DNA from: Symbioplanes lichenis
GTDB taxonomy: Bacteria; Actinomycetota; Actinomycetes; Mycobacteriales; Micromonosporaceae
Assembly (NCBI RefSeq): GCF_030709675.1
Contig: NZ_JAUZQD010000005.1
Coordinates: forward strand, 466,435 to 530,434
DNA length: 64,000 nt
Direction of reading: 5' to 3'
Position 1 is the stretch's first letter. Each line of letters starts with the position of its first letter. The notes under the pieces were generated by a model. It ran no database searches. It was not told the DNA's origin and saw only the letters and a program-made list of their open reading frames with translations. This document shows, one piece after another, positions 24,903 to 33,131 of this stretch. The position numbers and the translations under genes are program-made.

Positions 24903-25648
24903 TCGTCGCTCAAGACCTCGGCCTGGTGTCGCTGAGCGCGCCGGTTGCTGCCGGCCGCCGTACCGCTGCTGAATTGCAGTCGCTGGCTCTTGAAGGCGCT
25001 TCGTTGCTGGCCGACGCGCCGGCCGAGGAGATCGCGCGCTGGGCCGCGTCGACGTTCGGCTCGCGGTTCTGTGTGACCAGCTCCATGGCCGACGCCGTCG
25101 TCGCCCACCTCTTCTCGCGGGTCGCCCCCGGCGTGGACGTCGTGTTCCTCGACACGGGGCTGCACTTCCCCGAGACGCTCAAGGTGCGCGACATCGTCGC
25201 CACGACCATGAACGTCAACGTACGGTCGATCCGCCCGCGGATGACGGTCGGCCAGCAGGACGGGGAGTTCGGGCCGCGCCTCTTCGCCCGCAGCCCCGAC
25301 GAGTGCTGCTTCCTGCGCAAGGTCGAGCCGCTCGAGCGGGCCCTGTCCGATTACGACTCCTGGGCCACCGGGCTGCGCCGCGACGAGTCGCCGACCCGCG
25401 CCAACACGCCCGTCGTCGCCTTCGACGCCAAGAAGGGCAAGGTCAAGGTCAACCCGATCGCGGCGTGGACCCAGTCCGACGTGGACTCGTACATCGCGCG
25501 CTGGAACGTGCCGGTCAACGAGCTCTTCAAGAAGGGGTACGGGTCGATCGGCTGCTGGCCGTGCACCCGCCGTACCAAGGCCGGGGAGGACCCACGCGCC
25601 GGCCGCTGGGCGATGTTCGAGAAGACCGAATGCGGCCTCCACGTCTAG
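24899..25648 (+). CDS. cysH: Adenylylsulfate (APS) reductase
   Basis: A 249-residue PAPS/APS reductase-fold protein that reduces activated sulfate to sulfite with thioredoxin. The CysCys pair (DECCFLRKVEPL) and the later CWPCTRR supply four ligands for the [4Fe-4S] cluster that marks APS-type enzymes. The catalytic C-terminal Cys is in KTECGLHV. The PP-loop-like FCVTSSMADAVV and FLDTGLHFPETL are present. Coupled by overlap to the zinc ribbon upstream and by 19 bases to the chelatase downstream. Confidence 0.93.
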   Translation: MIVAQDLGLVSLSAPVAAGRRTAAELQSLALEGASLLADAPAEEIARWAASTFGSRFCVTSSMADAVVAHLFSRVAPGVDVVFLDTGLHFPETLKVRDIVATTMNVNVRSIRPRMTVGQQDGEFGPRLFARSPDECCFLRKVEPLERALSDYDSWATGLRRDESPTRANTPVVAFDAKKGKVKVNPIAAWTQSDVDSYIARWNVPVNELFKKGYGSIGCWPCTRRTKAGEDPRAGRWAMFEKTECGLHV

Positions 25649-26454
25649 CCGTCACGCTCGTTGCCCACGGGTCGCGTGATCCGCGGGCGGCGCAGGCGAC
25701 CGAGGCGCTCGCCCGGGCCGTCGGGGCGCTGCACCCGGCGTGGGACGTGCGGGCGTCGTACCTTGATCACAGCGTGCCCCGGCCGCGTCAGGTGCTCGCC
25801 TCCTTCGCCGCCGCCGGACACCGGCGCGCCGTGCTGGTGCCGCTGTTGCTGACGGCCGCCTTCCACGGGCGGGTGGATGTGCCGGCGGAGATCGCGGCGG
25901 CGCCGGCTTCGCTCGACGTGGCGCTGGCTGACGTGCTCGGTCCGGTTGGTGGCGTGGTGCCGTCGCTTCTGCTCGACGGTCTGATCACCCGGCTGGGTGA
26001 CGCTGGTCCCTCCGGCTGGCTGGGTGACGCTGGTCCCTCCAGCTGGCTGGGTGACGCTGCTCCCTCCTGCTGGCTCGGTGACGCTGGTCTTGACGGCGTT
26101 GTGCTGGCTGCTGCGGGGACGCGGGATGCCGGGGCGCGGGAGACGGTGGCTGCGGCCGCTGCGGCGCTCGGAGATCGTCTGGGCGTGCCGTGCCGGGTCG
26201 CCTATGCTTCCGCCGCGCCGCCGGTGTCCGGTGATGCCGTGCGCTCGTTGCGGGCCGCTGGGTGCCGGCGGATCGCCTTGGCGTCCTATTTCCTCGCACC
26301 CGGGCTGTTGTGGGACGCGACGGTGGCCTCGGCGTCGGACGCGGGCGTGTCGTACGTGGCTTCGCCGCTCACCGACACGCCGGCGCTGGTGTCGCTCGTT
26401 GCCGCGCGGGTGCTGGCGGCGGTGGCCCGGCCGGCGGCTGTGCCCGCGGCCTGA
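25630..26454 (+). CDS. CbiX/SirB-type sirohydrochlorin chelatase
   Basis: A 274-residue class II chelatase that puts Fe or Co into sirohydrochlorin. The N-terminal half starts TLVAHGSRDPRAAQA with the metal-binding His, and contains LLLTAAFHGRVDVP with the second. The C-terminal half repeats the fold (VVLAAAGTRDAGARE, then ALASYFLAPGLLWD). Between them lies an insert of four WLGDAGPS-like repeats. ATG 25630 overlaps cysH by 19 bases. Placed after sulfite reductase, it most likely completes siroheme for that enzyme. Confidence 0.85.
   Translation: MRPPRLAVTLVAHGSRDPRAAQATEALARAVGALHPAWDVRASYLDHSVPRPRQVLASFAAAGHRRAVLVPLLLTAAFHGRVDVPAEIAAAPASLDVALADVLGPVGGVVPSLLLDGLITRLGDAGPSGWLGDAGPSSWLGDAAPSCWLGDAGLDGVVLAAAGTRDAGARETVAAAAAALGDRLGVPCRVAYASAAPPVSGDAVRSLRAAGCRRIALASYFLAPGLLWDATVASASDAGVSYVASPLTDTPALVSLVAARVLAAVARPAAVPAA
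25991..26095 (+). repeat. 27-bp tandem repeats inside the chelatase gene
   Basis: Units of GGCTGGGTGACGCTGGTCCC plus seven bases begin at 25991, 26018, 26045 and 26072. Each is nine codons (WLGDAGPSx), so length changes keep the frame. The repeats join the two chelatase halves. Confidence 0.85.
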
Positions 26455-26797
26455 TTGACGCTTCGTCCCGTTCCTGCTTCGCCGCGCCGTTTTCAGGATC
26501 TCCTCAGCGGGGCGCGATCCTGTTGTGGCTTCCATTCATGTTCTCATCGCACTCTCATCCACCGTGACCGCAACTGATCGCTGCGTCACCGGACGACGAT
26601 TTCGAGATCATTTCGCGAAGATCGTGCGGGGGACGGTGATCGCATTCCTGCACTCGGTCACCATTGCGTGGTGTAAGCGATCGTTAACGGAGGATCGATG
26701 CCCGGACAGCACGACGCCCCGGCGCCGACTACGGCCCGGGGCGTGAATGCTGGGAGAAATGAGATTCAGGCGGTGCGGGTTTCCGGCGGTCGCCGCT
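26455..26797. other. Gene-poor gap between the sulfur operon and whiB1
   Basis: This 343-base stretch holds no convincing gene. A CAGGATC/GATCCTG inverted pair (26494-26522) may end the sulfur operon, and a hairpin at 26715-26743 may end whiB1. A 47-codon frame from 26698 with a good ribosome site (GGAGG) runs antisense into whiB1; it resembles no family and I did not call it. Confidence 0.5.
26715..26743 (-). terminator. Hairpin downstream of whiB1
   Basis: CGCCCCGG (26715-26722) pairs with CCGGGGCG (26736-26743), with an inner GCCG/CGGC stem, 55 bases past the whiB1 stop. No T-run is seen. Confidence 0.5.
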
Positions 26798-27052
26798 TCA
26801 GGCGGTCGGCGCCGACACCCGGAGGCCACCACGACGCTTGACCGCGCGCCGCTCGTCCTCGCTCATACCGCCCCACACGCCGGCGTCCTGACCGGACTCG
26901 AGCGCCCACTGCAGGCACGACTCGGTCACGGGGCACCGCCGGCACACGGCCTTGGCCTGCTCGACCTGCAGGAGCGCGGGGCCGGACGTCCCGATCGGGA
27001 AGAACAGCTCCGGGTCCTCGTCGCGGCAGATCGCATCGTGGCGCCAGTCCAT
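26798..27052 (-). CDS. whiB1: WhiB1 [4Fe-4S] transcription regulator
   Basis: An 84-residue Wbl protein, the exact length of mycobacterial WhiB1. It starts MDWRHDAICRDEDPELFFP; the remaining cluster ligands are in AVCRRCPVTESCLQWAL, and the GVWGGMSEDERRAVKRR turn and basic tail follow. WhiB1 binds SigA region 4, and its cluster reacts with nitric oxide. ATG 27052 has AGGAG nine bases upstream. CRP-like palindromes lie in its long leader region, consistent with the cAMP-CRP control known in M. tuberculosis. The lipid kinase gene is next upstream on the same strand. Confidence 0.92.
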   Translation of the reverse strand: MDWRHDAICRDEDPELFFPIGTSGPALLQVEQAKAVCRRCPVTESCLQWALESGQDAGVWGGMSEDERRAVKRRGGLRVSAPTA

Positions 27053-27489
27053 GGCGGCAACACTCCTTGTTTCGGGTGGGGTGAACGAAATGGTGCTGAC
27101 CAACTACTACTTACTCTTTATCGGCATCCGCAGTGGCGAAGGACGGACAGCGTTCGTCTGATCACCGTTGCGTGAGCGAGCTTTTGTGCAGGAAGTCGTT
27201 CGGCGCTTCTGGATAAAGAACGCGGGCGAGCGGCATCCGGTTACTTCTTATCGCTTGTGAATGCTTTCACGAACTCCCGCGATGTCAAGGGTAGCGCCGG
27301 GACTTTCTCCCGTCGGGTGAGCTAGCTCACGACCCCTTTGTCCGGTTTGCGAGAGAAGTTCGGGGGTCTCTCGCGGACCGGCGGATGAACGCTCCCATCA
27401 ATGTAGTACGGTACCGGCCGCTCTGCCGAGCTTTTCCCGGCGATTGTGTGACGGATCGTGATGCGCGATCCAGGACGGGTACCCCGTTC
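27053..27489. other. Long whiB1 upstream region
   Basis: A 437-base gene-free region with lower GC than its surroundings. It holds two CRP-like palindromes, a minus-strand TTGACA at 27288-27283 and AT-rich blocks near 27100-27120 and 27205-27215 that could be -10 elements. No RNA gene or ORF with support was found. Confidence 0.6.
27256..27330 (-). promoter_or_regulatory. Two CRP-like palindromes upstream of whiB1
   Basis: TGTGAATGCTTTCACG (27256-27271) and GTGAGCTAGCTCAC (27317-27330) both fit TGTGA-N6-TCACA. The second is a perfect 14-bp palindrome. Their centres are 60 bp apart. In mycobacteria whiB1 carries two CRP sites, so function by analogy is likely, though spacing differs. Confidence 0.6.
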
Positions 27490-28440
27490 TCAGCAGATCA
27501 CTCGCAGCGCTTCGGGAACGGACAGAAAGTGCACCTTCTGGCGTTCTCCCAGGTAGTCCCCGTCGAGCTGGAAGGACTGGGGCCGCGCGGCGACCACCGT
27601 GAACTCCTCCTGATCATGCAGGCGGAGCACGTTGCGTCCGTGCGGATCGGCGTTCCGGGAGGTCATCTGCGTCACTGTGCGTGTTGTGGTAGCAACACCC
27701 AGGCTACGAACGGCCAGGACGTCGAGCCCGCGGTCGAACGACGCCTGCGGGTTCGGGTTGATCGGACGCTCGCCCACATAGGTCCACGGCGCGGTGTTCT
27801 GGATGATCACGGTCCCGAGACCCGATTCCGGCTCCTCGCCGGGACGCTCGATCGACAACGGTGGCGCCTTCCGGTCCTCGCCCGAAAGCACCTGGCCGAT
27901 CAAAGAGCGCACATATAGCGCCGGAGTGGAAGTGCGACCGCGCAACCGGGCCTGTTCCACCCGTCGGGTCACCGCCGCGTCCAGTCCGAGCCCCGCGGTG
28001 AAGGTGAAGTAGCGGTCGTCCGCACGGCCGAGCCCGATCACCCGGTGCCGGCCCGACGTCAGGCCGTCGATGATCACGCTGGTGCCCTCGGCCCAGTCGC
28101 GGGGCAGCCCGAGCGCCCGGGCGAAGACGTTGGTGGACCCGCCGGGGACCACCGCGAGCGCCGGCAGCCGGAAGGCCGGCGACGTGCCGTGCGAGGCGAG
28201 CCCCGGCGCCGAGGTCATCAGGCCGTTGACCGCCTCGTTGACGGTGCCGTCCCCGCCCAGCGTGACGACCACGTCGACCCCGCTCTCGGCGGCGGCCCGG
28301 GCCAGCCCGGCGGCGTGCCCCCGCTTGCGGGTGTACTCCACCGTCAGCTCGACCTGACTGCGCAGCGCCCGGACCAGCACGTCCCGGCTGCGCTCGTTCG
28401 TCGTGGTGGCCTTCGGATTAACCACCAGTAACGCTCGCAT
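27490..28440 (-). CDS. Diacylglycerol-kinase-family lipid kinase
   Basis: A 316-residue soluble kinase of the DAGK/LCB5/YegS fold. The start RALLVVNPKATTTNERS, the ATP-binding VVTLGGDGTVNEAVNGL and VVPGGSTNVFARALG are all characteristic. The C-terminal beta-rich domain ends with a FQLDGDYLGE-type segment. Substrate may be diacylglycerol, sphingoid base or another lipid. ATG 28440 gives MRALLVVNPK as expected. M. tuberculosis has a similar gene beside whiB1. Confidence 0.88.
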   Translation of the reverse strand: MRALLVVNPKATTTNERSRDVLVRALRSQVELTVEYTRKRGHAAGLARAAAESGVDVVVTLGGDGTVNEAVNGLMTSAPGLASHGTSPAFRLPALAVVPGGSTNVFARALGLPRDWAEGTSVIIDGLTSGRHRVIGLGRADDRYFTFTAGLGLDAAVTRRVEQARLRGRTSTPALYVRSLIGQVLSGEDRKAPPLSIERPGEEPESGLGTVIIQNTAPWTYVGERPINPNPQASFDRGLDVLAVRSLGVATTTRTVTQMTSRNADPHGRNVLRLHDQEEFTVVAARPQSFQLDGDYLGERQKVHFLSVPEALRVIC

Positions 28441-28493
28441 GGGCGGCACTGTACCCCGGAGGTGCCCCCGCGCCGGGCCGGTATCGTACCGTT

Positions 28494-28880
28494 GTGACCC
28501 CTGCGGATGTAGCTTCCCCGGCAACTCTGGTCTGGGCGGTGCGCCTGCTGTTCGTGCAGGCCGCGTCCCTGGTGCTGCTCACCGCGTACCTGGTCGCGCT
28601 GGACCTGACGGACGCGGGCGAGCTGGGCGTTGCGATCTCCCTCACGGTGCTGGCCGCCCTGGGCGCTGGTGTCGTCTTCCTGATCGCGCGGGCGCTCGCC
28701 CGGCGCTCGGCCCGGGCCCGCGGCCCGGCGATCGTCGTCCAGCTCTTCCTGATCGCGTCGGGCGGGTTCCTGCTCAATGTGGGGCCGGCGTGGGCGGGGG
28801 CGCTGTTGATGGGGTTCGGAGCGGTGGTCGGGGCGCTCTGCCTGCTGCCGCCGACCACGAAGGCACTCGGGCTGAACTGA
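28494..28880 (+). CDS. Small membrane protein with four helices
   Basis: A 128-residue hydrophobic protein with four predicted transmembrane helices and little else. The second loop is basic (RALARRSARARG). The GTG start is divergent from the lipid kinase with 53 bases between. A small integral membrane gene lies at the equivalent place in M. tuberculosis, which supports it being real. Function unknown. Confidence 0.7.
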   Translation: MTPADVASPATLVWAVRLLFVQAASLVLLTAYLVALDLTDAGELGVAISLTVLAALGAGVVFLIARALARRSARARGPAIVVQLFLIASGGFLLNVGPAWAGALLMGFGAVVGALCLLPPTTKALGLN

Positions 28881-29016
28881 CGGCTGCCCGGTGGCGTGCC
28901 GGCGTGGGCCGGCTGTGCCGACTTGATCGGCGCGGACCGATACTCGCTGATCAGGGCTTACAGGCTCGGCCCGAGGGCCTACCCTGGGTGGGCGGATCAC
29001 AAGGGGGTGAGGGCAG

Positions 29017-29712
29017 ATGACCGGATCGACGGTGCGCCCGCCGGCTTATCAGCTCCTGGCGGACGAGCTCCGGGCAGACATCACATCGGGGCGGCTGCAG
29101 CCCGGCGAGCGCCTGCCGCCGGAGCCCGAGCTCTGCGTCCGCTCGGGCGTGAGCCGCAGCACCGTCCGCGAGGCCCTGCGCCTCCTGGCCAGCCAGCATC
29201 TCATCGTCACCACCCGCGGGGTCACCGGCGGCAGCTTCGTCGCCCACCCCGACGCCGAGCAGCTCTCCGAGGCCCTGTCCACCGGCCTCACCCTGCTCAC
29301 CAACGCCGCCGAGGTCGGCTTCGCCGATCTGCTCGAACTGCGCCGCGCCCTCGAAGTGCCGGCGGCCGCCTTGGCTGCGGAGCGCCGCAGCGAGACTCAC
29401 CTCATCGAGCTGCGCGGCGCCCTCTTCGACCCGCACCTCGACGAGCTGTCCACCATGATGGCCGCGCACACCGCCTTCCACTCGGCGATCGCGTCGGCGA
29501 CCGGGAACCCGCTGTTCGAACTGGTCACGCGGCCGCTCTACCAGGTGACGTACGGCGAGGAGGTGGTCGGGGCGCTGCCGGAGGGCTACTGGAGCCGGAT
29601 CGACACCGATCACCGGGAGATCCTGGCCTGCGTACGGGGGCAGGACGTCGCGGGCGCGAGAGAGGCCAGCCTGCGGCACCTGGACTACATCGCCGAGGCC
29701 AACAAGCGCTGA
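29017..29712 (+). CDS. FadR-type GntR transcription regulator
   Basis: A 231-residue GntR regulator. The N-terminal winged helix reads YQLLADELRADITSGRLQPG and RSGVSRSTVREALRLLASQ. Residues about 95-225 form the all-helical FCD effector domain, with metal-ligand candidates in HTAFHSAIASATGN and RIDTDHREILACV. FCD regulators commonly sense small carboxylates. Ligand and targets are unknown; no catabolic genes are adjacent. ATG start preceded by AAGGGGGTGAGG. Confidence 0.88.
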   Translation: MTGSTVRPPAYQLLADELRADITSGRLQPGERLPPEPELCVRSGVSRSTVREALRLLASQHLIVTTRGVTGGSFVAHPDAEQLSEALSTGLTLLTNAAEVGFADLLELRRALEVPAAALAAERRSETHLIELRGALFDPHLDELSTMMAAHTAFHSAIASATGNPLFELVTRPLYQVTYGEEVVGALPEGYWSRIDTDHREILACVRGQDVAGAREASLRHLDYIAEANKR

Positions 29713-29993
29713 GCCGCCGGCCGGCTCGGCTGCTTCTGTGTCGCTTCCTCAACTGTCAGACGCGTCCTCGAACGCCGCGTGGCATCCTCGGCCGGCACTC
29801 GCGGCTCTTCTTCGCTTGCTTCCGGTCTTCTCTTGCTTCCGGGATGCCGGCCGCCGTCGTGGTGCCCCGGCCGCTCGACGTCCGGATTGATTCCGCCGTC
29901 TGCTTGCGTGCGTGGGGGCACCCTCGTCTGTCAGCGTGCGGGGCGGTCGTGCCCGTCACATCCTTGTGGGCGGACGCGGTTTCGTCGGGCCCG

Positions 29994-30416
29994 TCAGATC
30001 TCGGTGCGGCGGGTGAGGAGGCGGATCGTGGCGTGGCGGCCGTCGGCCTCGGCCTCGGCGGAGGTGGTGAGCGCCGTCAGCACCTTCCACGCGAAGGAGG
30101 ACTCCGAGGGCAGCTTGGCGCCGCGCACGATCGAGACCGTGACCTCGACGGTCAGGGCGTCCTCGGTCACGGCGAAGCGGCACTCCAGCTCGGCGTCGCG
30201 CGTGGCGATCGCCAGGAGCATGGCGCAGGCCTCGTCGACCGCGATGCGCAGGTCCTCGATCTCGTCCAGCGCGAAGTGCAGGCGCGCCGCGAGGCCGGCC
30301 GTGGCCGTGCGGAGCACGCCCAGATAGCCACCGTCCGCGGGCACCGTGAGCAGGACGACATCGTCGCCGAACGCTGGTTCCGATTGCGTAGTCTGCAGCT
30401 GAGTCACCGACCCCAT
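29994..30416 (-). CDS. RsbW-like ATP-binding regulatory protein
   Basis: A 140-residue HATPase_c_2-like protein. DLRIAVDEACAMLLAIA is the N-box helix, with Asp-Glu in place of the Glu-Asn of kinases. The G1 and G2 boxes are poorly preserved, so ATP binding is doubtful; UsfX-like anti-sigma factors look similar. No sigma gene is next to it. The gap before it (29713-29993) shows nothing definite. Confidence 0.72.
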   Translation of the reverse strand: MGSVTQLQTTQSEPAFGDDVVLLTVPADGGYLGVLRTATAGLAARLHFALDEIEDLRIAVDEACAMLLAIATRDAELECRFAVTEDALTVEVTVSIVRGAKLPSESSFAWKVLTALTTSAEAEADGRHATIRLLTRRTEI

Positions 30417-30718
30417 CCTCCCGATGGTCGTGACTTTAGCGCCTGACGGGGGTGCCGTGCCCGCCGAGGCGCCCAGGACCGGATCCGGTCAGCCGATCGG
30501 GCCGCCCGTTCCGTCGTGCACCGGCAACTCTCGGTGGCCGGCATCAACTCTTGCTCGCCGAGCATGGGCCGCCCTGACGGCCGCCCGCCCGCTGCGATCG
30601 GCGACGGGCCTTGGCCGGCGCCCGCACGCCTTGATCGGCGGCGTAAGGGGCGACCGGGCCGGGGAAACGCGACGGCCGGCGCGCCACGGGGACGCTCCGG
30701 CCGTCGCGACAGCGGCAC
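30417..30718. other. Gap before sodN, with its terminator
   Basis: This 302-base region carries the likely promoter of the leftward ATPase gene and the sodN terminator. No coding frame has family support. Confidence 0.5.
30668..30708 (-). terminator. Rho-independent-type terminator of sodN
   Basis: CGCGACGGCCGG (30668-30679) pairs perfectly over 12 bp with 30697-30708, and on the minus strand TTTCCCC follows. It lies about ten bases after the sodN stop. Confidence 0.65.
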
Positions 30719-31123
30719 TCAGGCCTGCTTGGTCTCCCAGAAGATCTTGGAGATCTCCTCGATCTTGGCCAGGAGCTGGTCGCCCACGGCCGGGTCCATC
30801 GAGCCCTTGGCACCGGAGGCGCCGGCGAGCTTGGTGGCCTCGTTGAACAGCTGGTTGAGCTGCGGGTACTTCTCGAAGTGCGGAGCCTTGAAGTAGTCGG
30901 TCCAGAGCACCCACAGGTGGTGCTTGACCAGCTCGGCGCGCTGCTCCTTGATGAGGATGGCGCGGGTGCGGAACTCGGGGTCGGTGTTCGCCTGGTACTT
31001 CTCGGCGATGGCCTTCACCGACTCCGCCTCGATGCGAGCCTGCGCCGGGTCGTAGACCCCGCACGGCAGGTCGCAGTGCGCGCTGACCACAGTGCGCGGC
31101 GTGAAGATACGCGGAAGTCGCAT
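30719..31123 (-). CDS. sodN: Nickel superoxide dismutase
   Basis: A 134-residue Ni-SOD precursor. The nickel hook HCDLPCGVYDP starts at His16, so cleavage after Ala15 would expose the N-terminal amine that binds nickel. The four-helix body continues to the end (IEEISKIFWETKQA). Mature length, about 119 residues, is normal. Its maturation protease sodX is divergent, 84 bases away. In Streptomyces such genes respond to nickel; no clear Nur box is seen here. Confidence 0.96.
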   Translation of the reverse strand: MRLPRIFTPRTVVSAHCDLPCGVYDPAQARIEAESVKAIAEKYQANTDPEFRTRAILIKEQRAELVKHHLWVLWTDYFKAPHFEKYPQLNQLFNEATKLAGASGAKGSMDPAVGDQLLAKIEEISKIFWETKQA

Positions 31124-31207
31124 CAGGACCCCTCCATACGTTTGCGATGATCCGACGCTGACACTACCCCTTACACGGGGACGCACACGCGAGCCGGGAT
31201 TGATGCC

Positions 31208-31516
31208 ATGAGGTTGCAACTACCGTTCTTCCCCGTCCTGGTGCACGGGCCGTCCATGGCGCCCACGTTGCGTTCCGGAGATGCGCTGCTCGTGTGGCGT
31301 ACGCGGAAAGCAAGCGCGGGCGACCTCGTGGTCGCACGCTTCCGCTCGCGGCCGGACCTGCTCGTGGTGAAACGGGTCGTCCGCCCCGAGGACGGCGCCT
31401 GGTGGATCGAGGGCGACAACGAGTTCGTGACGGACGACTCCCGGACCTTCGGCGTCGCGGACGTCCTCGGCCGGGTGGCGTTTCGTTACTGGCCCCGCCC
31501 GGGGCGCGTGGGCTAA
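31208..31516 (+). CDS. sodX: Ni-SOD maturation protease SodX
   Basis: A 102-residue S26-family peptidase of the SodX type. The catalytic Ser16 is in HGPSMAPTLRSGD and Lys55 in LLVVKRVV, followed by WIEGDNEFVTDDSRTFG, the conserved box of this family. It lacks a membrane anchor of usual signal-peptidase length. It should remove the sodN leader before His. The divergent pairing with sodN makes the role secure. Confidence 0.93.
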   Translation: MRLQLPFFPVLVHGPSMAPTLRSGDALLVWRTRKASAGDLVVARFRSRPDLLVVKRVVRPEDGAWWIEGDNEFVTDDSRTFGVADVLGRVAFRYWPRPGRVG

Positions 31517-31733
31517 CGTCCTGAGGAGCCGCAGCACACCGAAGTCTTGCGGCTCGGCATCCGGGTGACCCCCGCATCGCACGCCGTCCCGCGCAGACTC
31601 GCGCCCCGGGCCGGCTGGCACACCGACATCGAGGATTGCTCCGCGCGGCCCAGGACGAGGCGTTCGCCTGTGGCTTCGCGTCGGCCGAGGCAGGCCCCGA
31701 GCAAGCCTCACCCGATGCGTGTCTGGAGTCACT

Positions 31734-32966
31734 GTGTCCTTCTTCAGCTTCGAGCTCGACCCTGCCCTGGCCGCCGATCCCGTCTTCGAACGGCACCAGC
31801 GCGGCAAGATGGCCGTCGCCGCGACCGTCCCGCTGGCGAGCCGCGACGACCTCTCCCTCGCGTACACGCCTGGTGTGGCCCGGGTCTGCACGGCGATCGC
31901 CGAGGACCCGTCGCTCTATCGGGACTACACGTGGACGGGCAACGCCGTGGCGGTCGTCACCGACGGCTCGGCCGTGCTGGGCCTCGGCAACATCGGCCCC
32001 CAGGGCGCGATGCCCGTGATGGAGGGCAAGGCCGTGCTGTTCAAGCAGTTCGGCGGCGTCGACGCGGTGCCGGTGTGTCTCGACACACAGGACGTCGACG
32101 GCATCATCGAGGTGGTCCGCGCCATGGCGCCCTCCTTCGGCGGCATCAACCTCGAGGACATCAGCGCGCCCCGATGCTTCGAGATCGAGCGCCGCCTCGA
32201 CGAGCTGCTGGACATCCCGGTCTTCCACGACGACCAGCACGGCACGGCCGTCGTGGTGCTCGCCGCCCTGCACAACGCCGTGGCCCTGCTCGGCCGGCGC
32301 CTCGGCGACCTCCGCGTGGTGATCAGCGGTGCGGGGGCCGCGGGAGTCGCCATCACGGACATGCTCATCGCGGCCGGCGTGCTCGGGGCGAACATGATCG
32401 TCTGCGACTCGCGCGGCATCATCCACGCCGACCGGCCCGGGCTCGGCCCCGTGAAGGAGGGGCTGGCGGCGCGGACGAACTACTCCGGGCGTACGGGCGG
32501 GATCCAGGAAGCCCTCATCGGCGCCGACGTCTTCATCGGGGTCTCGGGCGGCTCGGTCCCGGAGAGCGCGCTCGCCGGCATGGCGCCGGAAGCGATCATC
32601 TTCGCCCTGGCCAACCCGACGCCCGAAGTGCCACCGGCCGTGGCGCACAAGTACGCGGCGATCGTGGCCACCGGGCGCAGCGACTTCCCGAATCAGATCA
32701 ACAACGTGCTCGCCTTCCCGGGGATCTTCCGCGGCGCCCTCGACGTGCGGGCCCGTCGCGTCACCGAGCGCATGAAGGTCGCGGCCGCCGAGGCGATCGC
32801 CGAGATCGTCTCGGACGAGCTGCGCCCCGACCTGATCGTGCCCTCCGCCCTCGACCCGCGTGTGGCGCCGGCGGTGGCGGCTGCCGTCGCCCGCGCGGCC
32901 GAACGTGACGAGGTGGCGCAGCTGCGTCCAGTCTCTCCAGCTCCAGCCTCGCTGCCCGTGCACTGA
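31734..32966 (+). CDS. NAD(P)-dependent malic enzyme
   Basis: A 410-residue malic enzyme of the short bacterial type, making pyruvate and CO2 from malate. The N-terminal domain has [11 protein letters not shown] and [19 protein letters not shown]; the metal site [16 protein letters not shown] follows; the cofactor fold has [13 protein letters not shown] and [11 protein letters not shown] 31734 is chosen because GGAG lies five bases upstream; GTG 31719 is in frame. The NAD/NADP preference is not clear. It sits alone on the strand. Confidence 0.92.
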   Translation: MSFFSFELDPALAADPVFERHQRGKMAVAATVPLASRDDLSLAYTPGVARVCTAIAEDPSLYRDYTWTGNAVAVVTDGSAVLGLGNIGPQGAMPVMEGKAVLFKQFGGVDAVPVCLDTQDVDGIIEVVRAMAPSFGGINLEDISAPRCFEIERRLDELLDIPVFHDDQHGTAVVVLAALHNAVALLGRRLGDLRVVISGAGAAGVAITDMLIAAGVLGANMIVCDSRGIIHADRPGLGPVKEGLAARTNYSGRTGGIQEALIGADVFIGVSGGSVPESALAGMAPEAIIFALANPTPEVPPAVAHKYAAIVATGRSDFPNQINNVLAFPGIFRGALDVRARRVTERMKVAAAEAIAEIVSDELRPDLIVPSALDPRVAPAVAAAVARAAERDEVAQLRPVSPAPASLPVH

Positions 32967-33051
32967 CATCTCGTTCCGCACCTCCTCCGACGGCTTGTCC
33001 CGTGTCTTCGTCCGGCGTCCATCTTCCACCGGCTTCCGCCCGCGACGGCGG

Positions 33052-33079
33052 TTGTCCACAGGCCTCGGAGTTATCCACA
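33052..33079 (+). promoter_or_regulatory. Two consensus DnaA boxes
   Basis: TTGTCCACA (33052-33060) and TTATCCACA (33071-33079) lie in the same orientation, 19 bp apart, between the malic enzyme and an oxidoreductase gene. Both match DnaA box consensus. No AT-rich unwinding region or dnaA/dnaN gene is nearby, so an origin is unlikely. Confidence 0.5.
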
Positions 33080-33131
33080 GGCCCGCGGCGGCGGGTGGCG
33101 CCGGTCTGGCGCGGTGACTAGCGTTTCGGGC

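Noticed and set aside
26698..26841. A 47-codon frame with an excellent ribosome site (GGAGG)
   Set aside because: It overlaps the whiB1 3-prime end antisense and resembles no protein; may be chance.
33052..33079. Replication origin
   Set aside because: Only two DnaA boxes, no AT-rich unwinding region and no dnaA, dnaN or rpmH.
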